A DNA stretch of 64,000 bases, from assembly GCF_003034965.1 (NCBI RefSeq), contig NZ_PZKE01000009.1, forward strand, positions 1 through 64,000, in the 5' to 3' direction. Of the stretch, positions 1 through 7,905 are shown piece by piece. The notes under the pieces are model-generated. The model had not been told where the DNA came from and made no database searches. It worked only from the letters and a program-made list of their open reading frames with translations. Position numbers and translations under genes: made by a program. The stretch comes from Fuscovulum blasticum DSM 2131 (lineage in GTDB: Bacteria; Pseudomonadota; Alphaproteobacteria; Rhodobacterales; Rhodobacteraceae). Each line of letters starts with the position of its first letter. Positions within the stretch are counted from its first letter, which is position 1.

Positions 1-398
1 TGCGGCCAGTCGAAGGTGGCACGCACCCAGTCAAGCACGGCGCGGGCCGCTTCCAGCGCGATGCCCCGGCCTTCGGCGGCAGGCACCACGAACCAGCCCA
101 GTTCCGGGGCGGGATAGTCATCGGCGTGATAGATGCCCACTTCGCCCAGATAGGCGCCGGTCTGGCGGTCTTCCACGGCGAAGGGGCCATAGCCCCGCAG
201 CGGCCACAGCGCCACATCGGCCGCCCAGTGCCGCCAGGCAGCCGCGCGCGGCAGGGGGCCGCCTTCATGAACCGACCGGGGCGAGGCGAAGAAATCGGCC
301 CAGGGTTCGAAATCCGACAGTTTCGGCAGGCGCAGCCGCAGGCGGCCGGTCTCAAGGACCGGGCCATGTGCCGCGAACTGTGCCGAACCGAGGGTCAT
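1..398 (-). CDS. GNAT-family N-acetyltransferase, 3' end cut off by window
   Basis: Reading the minus strand from the ATG at 396-398 gives an open frame of at least 132 residues that continues past base 1. The start reads MTLGSAQFAAHGPVLETGRL, and the motif ETGRLRLR is the usual first strand of RimJ/RimL-type GNAT acetyltransferases. Further on, ELGWFVVPAAEGRGIALEA is the acetyl-CoA pyrophosphate-binding loop (motif A, Q/RxxGxG/A type). The family transfers an acetyl group from acetyl-CoA to an amine; the substrate cannot be told. The start overlaps the ffh stop codon by four bases (ATGA), so the two genes are probably translationally coupled. The missing C-terminus is only a window edge effect. 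Confidence 0.85.
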   Translation of the reverse strand, partial: MTLGSAQFAAHGPVLETGRLRLRLPKLSDFEPWADFFASPRSVHEGGPLPRAAAWRHWAADVALWPLRGYGPFAVEDRQTGAYLGEVGIYHADDYPAPELGWFVVPAAEGRGIALEAARAVLDWVRATFDWP

Positions 399-1897
399 TT
401 CTTGCGCATCAGCCCCGAAAGACCAGCCGGCAGGGTGATGCCGCGCGCCATGCCGGGCAGGCCGGGCATACCGGCGCCGGACATGCCTTGCTGCATACCC
501 TTGGCGGCCTCGGCCAGTTGTTCAGGCGTCATCTTCGAGGGGTCGGGCATCCCGCCCTTGCCCATCATCGACTTGATGGCCTGTTTCATCATGCCACCCT
601 TGCCCATCTTCTTCATCATCTCGGCCATCTGCTTGTGCTGTTTCAGCAGGCGGTTCAGGTCCGAGACATCAAGGCCGGCACCGGCGGCGATGCGCTTCTT
701 GCGGCTGGCGGCCAGAAGGTCGGGGTTGGCCCGTTCCTTCTTGGTCATCGAGTTGATCAGCGCGATCTGGCGTTTCAGCATCTTGTCGTCGATGCCGGCT
801 TCCGCCGCGGCGGCCTGATGCTTGGCCATGCCGGGCAACATGCCCATCAGGCCCTTCATGCCGCCCATCTTGATCATCTGTTCCATCTGGGCCTTGAGGT
901 CGTTCATGTTGAACAGACCCTTGGCAAAGCGCTTGGCCATGCGTTCGGCCTGTTCGGCCTCGAAGGTTTCCTGCGCCTTCTCGACCAGGGCCACGATGTC
1001 GCCCATGCCCAGGATGCGGCCGGCCACACGCTCGGCCTCGAACACCTCGATGGCGTCCATCTTTTCGCCAAGGCCGACAAAGCGGATCGGCTTGCCGGTG
1101 ACGGCACGCATCGACAGCGCCGCACCGCCGCGACCGTCGCCGTCCATCCGGGTCAGGACAACGCCCGAGATGCCGACCTTGCCGTCGAATTCGGTGGCGA
1201 CATTCACCGCGTCCTGGCCCGTCAGGCCGTCCACCACCAGCAGGGTTTCGCGCGGGGCGGCGATGTCGCGGACCGACTGCACCTCATCCATCAGCACTTC
1301 GTCGATGTGCAGGCGGCCGGCGGTATCGAGGAAGATCACGTCATAGCCGCCAAGCGACCCTTGGGTCTTGGCGCGCCTGGCGATCTGGACTGCGCTTTCA
1401 CCCTTGACGATGGGCAGGGTATCGACGCCGATCTGGGTGCCCAGGATCTGCAACTGCTCCATCGCCGCGGGGCGGTTGGTGTCCAGCGAGGCCATCAGGA
1501 CGCGCTTGCCGTTCTTGTCCTTCAGGCGCTTGGCCAGCTTGGCGGTGGTGGTGGTCTTGCCCGAGCCCTGAAGGCCGACCATCAGGATGGTGGCGGGCGG
1601 GTTGTCGATCTTGAGCGCGTCGGCCGGGCCGTCGCCGGCCAGCACGCGGATCAGTTCGTCATGGACGATCTTGACGACCATCTGGCCGGGGGTGATCGAC
1701 TTGGTGACGGCGGCGCCGGTGGCCTTGTCCTGCACGCGCTTGATGAAGTCGCGGGCGACGGGCAGCGAAACGTCGGCCTCAAGCAGGGCAACGCGCACTT
1801 CCCGCAGGGCGGTGATGACATCGGCCTCGGTAAGGGCGCCCTGCTTCGTCAGGCGGTCGAACACGCCGCCAAGGCGTTCTGACAGGCTTTCGAACAT
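395..1897 (-). CDS. ffh: Signal recognition particle protein Ffh
   Basis: Ffh is the GTPase of the signal recognition particle; with 4.5S RNA it brings nascent membrane proteins to FtsY at the inner membrane. The 500-residue product begins MFESLSERLGGVFDRL and has the N domain (about 1-90), the GTPase domain with P-loop GLQGSGKT at 108-115, DTAGRLH and TRMDGDGRGG, and a methionine-rich M domain (about 320-440) that binds RNA and signal peptides. The length is normal for the family. The start at 1897 is chosen because AGGAGA lies just upstream; an open frame continues to 2089 but that part is not conserved in the family. It overlaps the GNAT gene by four bases. Confidence 0.97.
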   Translation of the reverse strand: MFESLSERLGGVFDRLTKQGALTEADVITALREVRVALLEADVSLPVARDFIKRVQDKATGAAVTKSITPGQMVVKIVHDELIRVLAGDGPADALKIDNPPATILMVGLQGSGKTTTTAKLAKRLKDKNGKRVLMASLDTNRPAAMEQLQILGTQIGVDTLPIVKGESAVQIARRAKTQGSLGGYDVIFLDTAGRLHIDEVLMDEVQSVRDIAAPRETLLVVDGLTGQDAVNVATEFDGKVGISGVVLTRMDGDGRGGAALSMRAVTGKPIRFVGLGEKMDAIEVFEAERVAGRILGMGDIVALVEKAQETFEAEQAERMAKRFAKGLFNMNDLKAQMEQMIKMGGMKGLMGMLPGMAKHQAAAAEAGIDDKMLKRQIALINSMTKKERANPDLLAASRKKRIAAGAGLDVSDLNRLLKQHKQMAEMMKKMGKGGMMKQAIKSMMGKGGMPDPSKMTPEQLAEAAKGMQQGMSGAGMPGLPGMARGITLPAGLSGLMRKK

Positions 1898-2099
1898 GGC
1901 GCTCTCCTTTGCGCGGGTCACGGGTCTGCCCCGATATGGGGCGGCGGGGCCATGCTGCAAAGCCGGACGGCACCCGTGGGCGCAACCGCGCTGACGGATG
2001 TCGATCCCGGGCCTGTGCCCATGGGACCGGAAGCGATCAGCCTCCGGGGAATTGGGTCGGGCGATACGCCTGCGGGGGCACGGAGTCAAGCGCCGCGGG

Positions 2100-3758
2100 T
2101 TACAGCCCCTGTCCGGCCAGCATGGCGCGCAACGCCTCCAGCCGTTCGGCGGGCCAGTCCAGCGCCAGAACCTCGGTCCAGGCGTTCAGGTAATCGGCGC
2201 CGGCATAGACATGGCCGCGGCCGGGGGGCGTGGTGGTGGCGGTCAGCATGTCGAAGCCGACCTGAAGGAAGGTGACCACCGGAAACCAGCGCAACCCCGG
2301 CGAGACATCGGGGCCGCGCGGATCGGCCAGCCAGGCGGGGCGGCGCCACAGAAGATCGGCCGAGAAATGGGCGATCGCGTCGGACGGGTAGGCAAGATAG
2401 ACGATGCGCACCGCCCCCCAGGGGGCGGTGGCATCGCGCAGCAGGTTTTCCTGCGTGGTGATGCGGATGACCGAACCGTCGCCCACCTGCGGCGCCCAGG
2501 CGGGGCTATCGGCGTTGCGGTCGGTGATCACCTGCCGCCAGTTGCCATCGGCAAAGGGCGGGCCGGCCCAAAGCGCGCCCTGCATCGGGTCGCCCAGAAC
2601 CTTGGGCAGCCAGACCGCCAGTTCGCCGTTGCGCGCGCCCAGCGACAGGCCGAACAGGTAAAGCTGCGGGCGGCTGTCGCGCGGCAGGCTGTGCCAGTGG
2701 TCATAGAAGGTGCGGAACACCTCGGCCGCGGTTTCGGCCCCGTATTCGGGTTGCAGGATCAGGGTCATCCAGCTTGGCAGGTAGGAATACTGCACCGCCA
2801 CCGTCGCCACATCGCCCTGGGTGAGGTAGTCCAGCGGCTGCATCGCGGCCGGGTCCATCCAGCCGGTGCCGGTGGGGGTGGCGATCACCAGAACCTTGCG
2901 GTCAAAGGCGCCCTGACGCTCCGCCTCGGCCAGGGCCAGACGGGCACGGTCGGCGGCGGTGTCGGCGTTGTTCAGGCCGACATAGATGCGCAGGGGGTCG
3001 CGCGCCGGCAGTCCGGTCAGCGCGGTGATGGTGGCGGCATCGGGGCCATCCAGCACCCAGCTTCGGCCGGCCGCCCCCAGACCTTCCCAGCCAACCAGCG
3101 AGGCGGGGCCGCCGGTCTTGCCTGCGGGCGGTGGCGCCTGATCGTCGGGCATCAGCCGGTCCAGCGCAGCATAGGTATCGTCCAGCGCCCCAAGGACGCG
3201 GGCCAGAACCAGATCGTTGCCGACGGCCCAGAACAGAAGGCCGGCCAGGAACAGCCCCAGCGCCAGGGCCAGACGGCGCGGGATCAGCCGCTGAAGCTGG
3301 GCCGAGATCACCCGCCAGAGCCGGCGGAACAGCCGCCCCAGCAGCACCAGCAGCAGCGCCAGCACAGCGGCGACGGCCAGGATGGTGAAGGGGCGCGCGG
3401 TTTCGACCGGCGGGATGTCCATCGCCAGATGGATGCCGTTCTGCCAGCCGGTGACGTTCCACAGCCCCCAGCCCGCCAGCGCAAGCGCGGCCGCAACCGA
3501 CAGGCGCAGCGCGCGGCGCTGGTTGCGCGGCGCGGGCGTGCCCCGTTCGAACAGCCAGAACCACAGCGCGACCAGGGCCCAGCCGATCAGATAACCGGCG
3601 GCAAAGCACACGCCGGCCAGCGCCCCCTGCACCAGCCCGGCGCGCGGGATCAGCGATGGCGTCAGCGAGGCGGTGAAACAGGCCGCACCCAGCACCAGAC
3701 CGGCCGCCGAAGGGCGCCCCAGAAGCGGCAGATCCTGCGAGGGGGTCAGGCGGAACAT
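2100..3758 (-). CDS. Membrane-anchored alpha/beta-hydrolase (Abhydrolase_9 type)
   Basis: The 552-residue product has an N-terminal half with about five hydrophobic helices (roughly 20-205) and a C-terminal soluble alpha/beta-hydrolase domain. The nucleophile elbow is visible as FGLSLGARNGE, with Ser in the middle of the G-x-S-x-G-like turn. This architecture matches the Abhydrolase_9_N plus Abhydrolase_9 families, whose substrates are unknown but are suspected to be esters or lipids at the membrane. The start at 3758 (MFRLTPSQD) follows GGAAAGG. It stands alone between ffh and the divergent Hint gene. Family recognised from memory; function not assigned. Confidence 0.8.
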   Translation of the reverse strand: MFRLTPSQDLPLLGRPSAAGLVLGAACFTASLTPSLIPRAGLVQGALAGVCFAAGYLIGWALVALWFWLFERGTPAPRNQRRALRLSVAAALALAGWGLWNVTGWQNGIHLAMDIPPVETARPFTILAVAAVLALLLVLLGRLFRRLWRVISAQLQRLIPRRLALALGLFLAGLLFWAVGNDLVLARVLGALDDTYAALDRLMPDDQAPPPAGKTGGPASLVGWEGLGAAGRSWVLDGPDAATITALTGLPARDPLRIYVGLNNADTAADRARLALAEAERQGAFDRKVLVIATPTGTGWMDPAAMQPLDYLTQGDVATVAVQYSYLPSWMTLILQPEYGAETAAEVFRTFYDHWHSLPRDSRPQLYLFGLSLGARNGELAVWLPKVLGDPMQGALWAGPPFADGNWRQVITDRNADSPAWAPQVGDGSVIRITTQENLLRDATAPWGAVRIVYLAYPSDAIAHFSADLLWRRPAWLADPRGPDVSPGLRWFPVVTFLQVGFDMLTATTTPPGRGHVYAGADYLNAWTEVLALDWPAERLEALRAMLAGQGL

Positions 3759-4142
3759 GCGGCACCTTTCCGTTGTGCCCGCCCTGTTTCCCAAGGCCGG
3801 GGCCGGGTCGTCAACCGGCAATCGCAGCTTGAGGGTGCGGCCATCTTCGCAACATCGCGCACCACCCGACGCCTCCGCCGCCAGCACTGGCCCCCGAATT
3901 TCGACGACGGAATACCCGCAGGTATCGTCAGAATGACCAGTAACCGCACAGAATGGCTGCCCACGCGGGCAAAAACTGTTCCTTTGGTGGTGACAGAAAA
4001 ATACATGGGGGATATGTTTCTAAAGGGACCATCCTGAACAGGGCGGGCACCACAGTGGGCAGCGTCCTGCCCGGCCATATGACTCAAGGAGAACGACTGC
4101 TGCGCGGCGACCCCCAAGGTCGAACGTTGGAAAGGATGCAGA
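3759..4142. other. 384-base intergenic region with divergent promoters
   Basis: The left part (3759-3890) is GC-rich and serves the minus-strand hydrolase. The right part (3890-4142) is clearly poorer in GC and belongs to the plus-strand Hint gene. It holds a plausible promoter (see separate entry) and a leader hairpin at 4057-4072 (GGGCAG, four-base loop, CTGCCC). No small gene or RNA was recognised. Confidence 0.6.
3990..4018 (+). promoter_or_regulatory. Candidate sigma70 promoter for the Hint gene
   Basis: GTGACA at 3990-3995 and TATGTT at 4013-4018 are separated by exactly 17 bases in a locally AT-rich stretch about 125 bases before the Hint start codon. This is a by-eye match and could be fortuitous, but it is the best one in the gap. 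Confidence 0.4.
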
Positions 4143-5282
4143 ATGCCGACGACAACAAATACATGGGGTTGGGTTCAGACAAGCCCGGGGCTTAACAATG
4201 GCGGGTCGACCGACATCAGCGCGGCCATGAACGGGCGGGTGTTCACCATGGGAGGCGGCGGGAACACCACCACAGTCCCCTATGGCGACATGGACATGTA
4301 TGATGCGAATGACGACGGTCTCATCACGACCAATGTCAATACGCCGAGCACGGGCGACCGGCTGATCATCAACGGAACCAATTACGTCCTGAACGAACTC
4401 GGGATCTTCAACGCGTCAACCTACACTTATGTTGGCGAAGGCGGCGTGGTGAAGACCTATGTCGCCCGCGTGGTGGTCTATCAGCTTGCCAACGGCAACC
4501 TTGTCGTCCGTATGCGCGACGATGACCGCGATGCCGCCCCGGCCGATTTCCGGTTTCAGAATGTGACAAGTGTTCAGCTTGGCTCCTGGGACGGCACGCG
4601 CTATTCCTCGACCGTGGTTTCGAACTTCGACGCCTTCCCGCCGAACCTTTGTTTCTGTCGTGGAACACTGATCGAGACCGAGCATGGACCCGTCGCGATT
4701 GAATCGCTTCGCCCCGGCGATCTGGTCCGCACGCGCGATAACGGTTTGCAGCCGGTTCGCTGGATCGGGTCGACACTGGTCAGCGCGGCATCCCTTGCGG
4801 CCAATCCGAAACTTCGGCCGATCCGCATAGACAGGGGCGCATTGGGGGCTGACATGCCCTCAACACCGCTTATGGTATCGCCTCAGCATCGCGTGGTGAT
4901 TTCTTCACAGATCGCGCAGCGGATGTTCGGCACCGATGAGGTTCTGGTGGCGGCGAAATCCCTGCTGGGCGCGGCCGGCATCGAGGTTGCCGAGGATGTT
5001 CCCGAGGCCGAGTATTTCCACATGCTGTTCGACCGTCACGAGATTGTCTGCTCGAACGGGGCGGTGACCGAATCGCTTTACACCGGCCCCGAGGCGCTGC
5101 GCTGCATCGACCCGGACGCGCTGGAAGAGATCATGGCGCTGTTCCCCGAACTGCGGCTTGCCGTCGAAACACCCGCTGCGGCCCGCCCGATGCCGGCAGG
5201 ACGGCAGGCGCGCCGGCTGGTGGCGCGGCATGTCGAGAACCGCAAACCCCTGTTCGGCGACGCCCCGCGCGTCTGGGCCTGA
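4143..5282 (+). CDS. Hint-domain protein (Hint_2 family) with unknown N-terminal domain
   Basis: The 379-residue product has an N-terminal region (about 1-170) rich in Gly, Asn and Thr that I do not recognise, followed by a Hint module. The Hint start is CFCRGTLIETEHGPVAIESL, containing the candidate nucleophilic Cys, followed by RPGDLVRTRDNG and the later block VSPQHRVVI. Hint domains self-process by an N-to-S acyl shift in inteins and hedgehog proteins; in Rhodobacteraceae this family is common on secreted or surface proteins, but its function is largely unknown. There is no classical N-terminal signal peptide, as is common for proteins leaving by type I secretion. GGAAAGGA precedes the ATG, fixing the start. 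The gene is monocistronic, followed by a terminator at 5305-5331. Confidence 0.85.
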   Translation: MPTTTNTWGWVQTSPGLNNGGSTDISAAMNGRVFTMGGGGNTTTVPYGDMDMYDANDDGLITTNVNTPSTGDRLIINGTNYVLNELGIFNASTYTYVGEGGVVKTYVARVVVYQLANGNLVVRMRDDDRDAAPADFRFQNVTSVQLGSWDGTRYSSTVVSNFDAFPPNLCFCRGTLIETEHGPVAIESLRPGDLVRTRDNGLQPVRWIGSTLVSAASLAANPKLRPIRIDRGALGADMPSTPLMVSPQHRVVISSQIAQRMFGTDEVLVAAKSLLGAAGIEVAEDVPEAEYFHMLFDRHEIVCSNGAVTESLYTGPEALRCIDPDALEEIMALFPELRLAVETPAAARPMPAGRQARRLVARHVENRKPLFGDAPRVWA

Positions 5283-5304
5283 GCGCCCGCCCCGCTGACA
5301 GTTG

Positions 5305-5331
5305 CGGGCCCTGCCTTCATGGCGGGGCCCG
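5305..5331 (+). terminator. Intrinsic-terminator-like hairpin after the Hint gene
   Basis: An 11-base-pair stem (CGGGCCCTGCC / GGCGGGGCCCG with one G-T pair) and a five-base loop lie 22 bases after the Hint stop. The following tract TTGCATTT is only weakly T-rich. Confidence 0.6.
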
Positions 5332-5444
5332 TTGCATTTGGCCCGACTCTGCCCCGCGCCTGGTTTGACCGCCGCAGTTTCCGCTTGCGGCGGGATCGGC
5401 TTTCTTCTTCCCTGTGCGGCAGCGCACAAGGCAAGCAGGTGACG

Positions 5445-6329
5445 ATGGAAAACTGGGACGAGATCCGCACCGCCTTTCAGGTGGCCCGCATGGGCACGGT
5501 TTCGGGGGCGGCCGATGTGCTGGGGGTGCATCATGCGACGGTGATCCGCCATATCGACGCGCTGGAAAAGCGGCTGGGGACGCGGCTTTTCCAGCGCCAT
5601 GCCCGTGGCTATACCGCGACCGAGGCGGGGCGTGACCTGCTGTCGGTGGCGCAGGCCACCGAAGAGCAGTTCGCCCAGTTGCAGAACCGGATCAAGGGTC
5701 AGGGCGAGACGGTGCAGGGCGAGCTGGTGGTGACATCCATCGCCGGAATCCCCGATCTGCTGGTGCCGGTGCTGACCGGATTCCAGACCCGCTGGCCTGC
5801 GGTGATTGTCCGCTTCCTGACCGACATGCGGTTGTTCCGGCTGGACTACGGCGAGGCGCATGTCGCCATTCGTGCAGGGTCGGTGCCGGAAGAGCCGGAC
5901 AATGTGGTGCAGCCGCTGGTGCGGCTGAAGACCGGGCTTTACGCGGCGAAATCCTATGCGGCCGCGCATGGCCTGCCGGCATCCGAGGCGGATTTCGCCG
6001 GGCACCGCTTCATCTCGCCCGACAACGAGGCCAGCCGGGCACCGTTCTACCGCTGGCTGCGCGACCATGTGGCGGCCGACCAGATGGGGTTCCGCACCAC
6101 CGAGCCCGCCGCCTCGGAAGCGGCGCTGCGCGGCGGGGCGGGGATCGGCTTCCTGTCGGCCTATCGGGCGGCGGGCGACCCCGATCTGGTCGAGGTGCTG
6201 GCGCCCCGGGTCGAGTGGGACTCTCCGCTATGGATCGTCACCCATGTGGACCTGCACCGCACCCGCAAGGTGCAGGCCTTTGTCACCCATCTGAAAGAGG
6301 CGGCGAAGGACTGGCGGCTGTGCAGTTGA
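5445..6329 (+). CDS. LysR-family transcriptional regulator
   Basis: The 294-residue product starts MENWDEIRTAFQVARMGTVS and has the typical N-terminal winged helix (about 1-60), including GAADVLGVHHATVIRHIDAL and the LysR hallmark RLFQRH. The rest is the periplasmic-binding-protein-like effector domain. Its length fits the family. The start is placed at 5445 since the helix-turn-helix normally begins within the first few residues; the open frame upstream lacks conservation. The stop overlaps the next gene's start by ten bases, so the regulator and the EamA exporter are probably one transcript. The effector is unknown. Confidence 0.88.
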   Translation: MENWDEIRTAFQVARMGTVSGAADVLGVHHATVIRHIDALEKRLGTRLFQRHARGYTATEAGRDLLSVAQATEEQFAQLQNRIKGQGETVQGELVVTSIAGIPDLLVPVLTGFQTRWPAVIVRFLTDMRLFRLDYGEAHVAIRAGSVPEEPDNVVQPLVRLKTGLYAAKSYAAAHGLPASEADFAGHRFISPDNEASRAPFYRWLRDHVAADQMGFRTTEPAASEAALRGGAGIGFLSAYRAAGDPDLVEVLAPRVEWDSPLWIVTHVDLHRTRKVQAFVTHLKEAAKDWRLCS

Positions 6330-7201
6330 CCGAAAGCCGCCGCGGCCATGCCGCGATGCTGGGGTTTTCGGCGCTGGTGGCGGGGTCATTCTCGCTGGGC
6401 AAGCTGGCGGCGCCGCTGATCGACCCGGCGGCGATCACCGCGGCGCGCTTCGCGGTGGCGGCGGTGCTGGTGGGGGCCGTGGCCGGGCTGACGCGGGGCT
6501 TTCCCCGCGCGGCGCTGGCGGCGCCGTGGCGCTATCTGGCGCTTGGGGCGCTGATGGCGGCCTATTTCGTGCTGATGTTCGAAGGGCTGAAAACGGCGAC
6601 GGCGGTTTCCACGGCGGCGGTCTTTACCCTGACGCCGGTCATGGCGGCGGGGTTCGGCTGGCTGCTGTTGCGGCAGCGGACCGGCGCGCGGATGGCGCTG
6701 GCCCTTGCGCTGGGCGCGGCGGGGGCGCTGTGGGTGATCTTTCGCGGCGATCTGGCGGCGCTGATCCGGCTGGAGGTGGGGCGCGGGGAGGCGATCTATT
6801 TCTGGGGCTGCGCGGCCCATGCCCTGTATGCCGCGCTGGTGCGCAAGCTGAACCGGGGCGAACCGGCGATTGTCTTCACCTTCTGGACCATGGTCGCGGG
6901 CACGGTGGCAATGCTGGTCTGGGGCGGGCCGGCGCTGCTGGCAACCGACTGGGCGGCACTGCCGGGCGTGGTCTGGGTGACGCTGGGCTATGTCTCGGTC
7001 GCGGCAACGGCGGCGACGTTCTTTCTGGTGCAATACGCGGCGCTGCGGCTGCCGGCGGCCAAGGTGATGGCCTATACCTATCTGGTGCCAAGCTGGGTGA
7101 TCCTGTGGGAGCTGGCGCTGCATGGCACGGTGCCGGCGGCGCTGGTGGCGCCGGGGGTGGGGCTGACCTGCGTGGCACTGGCGCTGCTGCTGAAGGAATA
7201 G
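6320..7201 (+). CDS. EamA/DMT-family transporter
   Basis: The 293-residue product is almost wholly hydrophobic, with about ten predicted membrane helices arranged as two EamA repeats of five. This is the drug/metabolite transporter superfamily, generally exporting small metabolites through the inner membrane. A GTG at 6320 is preferred as the start because GAAGGA lies nine bases upstream and the resulting length is usual; an ATG further upstream falls inside the LysR gene. It is co-transcribed with the LysR gene (ten-base overlap) and followed after four bases by gluconokinase. Substrate unknown. Confidence 0.85.
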   Translation: MQLTESRRGHAAMLGFSALVAGSFSLGKLAAPLIDPAAITAARFAVAAVLVGAVAGLTRGFPRAALAAPWRYLALGALMAAYFVLMFEGLKTATAVSTAAVFTLTPVMAAGFGWLLLRQRTGARMALALALGAAGALWVIFRGDLAALIRLEVGRGEAIYFWGCAAHALYAALVRKLNRGEPAIVFTFWTMVAGTVAMLVWGGPALLATDWAALPGVVWVTLGYVSVAATAATFFLVQYAALRLPAAKVMAYTYLVPSWVILWELALHGTVPAALVAPGVGLTCVALALLLKE

Positions 7202-7205
7202 GCCG

Positions 7206-7691
7206 ATGCGCGTGGTGGTGATGGGCGTCTCGGGCTGCGGCAAGTCCACGCTGGCGGCGGGGCTGGCGCAGGCGCTGGACGCGCGCTTCGTGGATGCCGA
7301 CGACCTGCACCCGGCGGCCAATGTGGCGCGGATGGCGCGGGGCGAGGCGCTGAGCGATGCCGACCGCGCGCCCTGGCTGGACCGGGTGGCGCAGGTGCTG
7401 GCCGAAGGGGCGCCGGTGGTGGTGGCCTGTTCGGCGCTGAAACGCGCCTATCGCGACCGGCTGCGCGCGGCGGGCGGGGTGCGGTTCCTGTATCTGGCGG
7501 TGCCAAGGGCCGAGCTGGCGGCGCGGATGCAGGCGCGCACGGGGCATTTCATGCCGCCCGCGCTGCTGGACAGCCAGCTTGCCACGCTGGAGGTGCCGGA
7601 GACGGATGAGGCGGTCACGCTGGACGGCACGCGGCCGCCCGCGCAGGTGCTGGCGGCCGCGATGGCGGCGGTGTCGGGCCGGTTCAGTTGA
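7206..7691 (+). CDS. gntK: Gluconokinase
   Basis: The enzyme phosphorylates D-gluconate to 6-phosphogluconate, feeding the Entner-Doudoroff or pentose phosphate route in the cytoplasm. The 161-residue product has Walker A GVSGCGKST at residues 7-15, followed by DADDLHPAANVARM, the gluconate-binding and lid segment typical of GntK, and CSALKRAYRD. Length and motifs match the thermoresistant gluconokinase family closely. It sits four bases behind the EamA gene in the same direction. Its last eight bases overlap the end of the convergent DUF2892 gene. No other gluconate genes are nearby. Confidence 0.93.
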   Translation: MRVVVMGVSGCGKSTLAAGLAQALDARFVDADDLHPAANVARMARGEALSDADRAPWLDRVAQVLAEGAPVVVACSALKRAYRDRLRAAGGVRFLYLAVPRAELAARMQARTGHFMPPALLDSQLATLEVPETDEAVTLDGTRPPAQVLAAAMAAVSGRFS

Positions 7692-7887
7692 AGGCGCAGC
7701 CGGCGCGGATGCCCATCTTCCGGAACACGATGGCCGCCGGGCAGAAGCCGGTGAACGAGGACTGGATCAGGTTCAGCCCGATGAACACGGTGAACCAGAC
7801 GAACAGCGGCGAGACATAGGCCGTCAGCAGCACGCTGAGCAGCACCATGCAGCCGGCGAACAGCATCACGGAACGATCAAGGGTCAT
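7684..7887 (-). CDS. DUF2892 (YgaP-type) membrane protein
   Basis: This 67-residue protein has two hydrophobic helices and ends in the family block NLIQSSFTGFCPAAIVFRKM. It matches the DUF2892 family, the same two-helix module that anchors the rhodanese YgaP, often found with sulfide and persulfide genes. It lies 18 bases behind the RND pump gene and is probably the last gene of that operon. The Cys in GFCPA is conserved in the family. Its stop overlaps gntK, which runs toward it. Confidence 0.85.
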   Translation of the reverse strand: MTLDRSVMLFAGCMVLLSVLLTAYVSPLFVWFTVFIGLNLIQSSFTGFCPAAIVFRKMGIRAGCAFN

Positions 7888-7905
7888 GGGGTTTCCTTTC
7901 GGGGA

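Noticed and set aside
1898-2099. A small RNA or gene between ffh and the hydrolase gene
   Set aside because: The 202-base gap has GC-rich inverted stretches but no 4.5S RNA signature, no ribosome site with a conserved short frame, and no promoter I could support.
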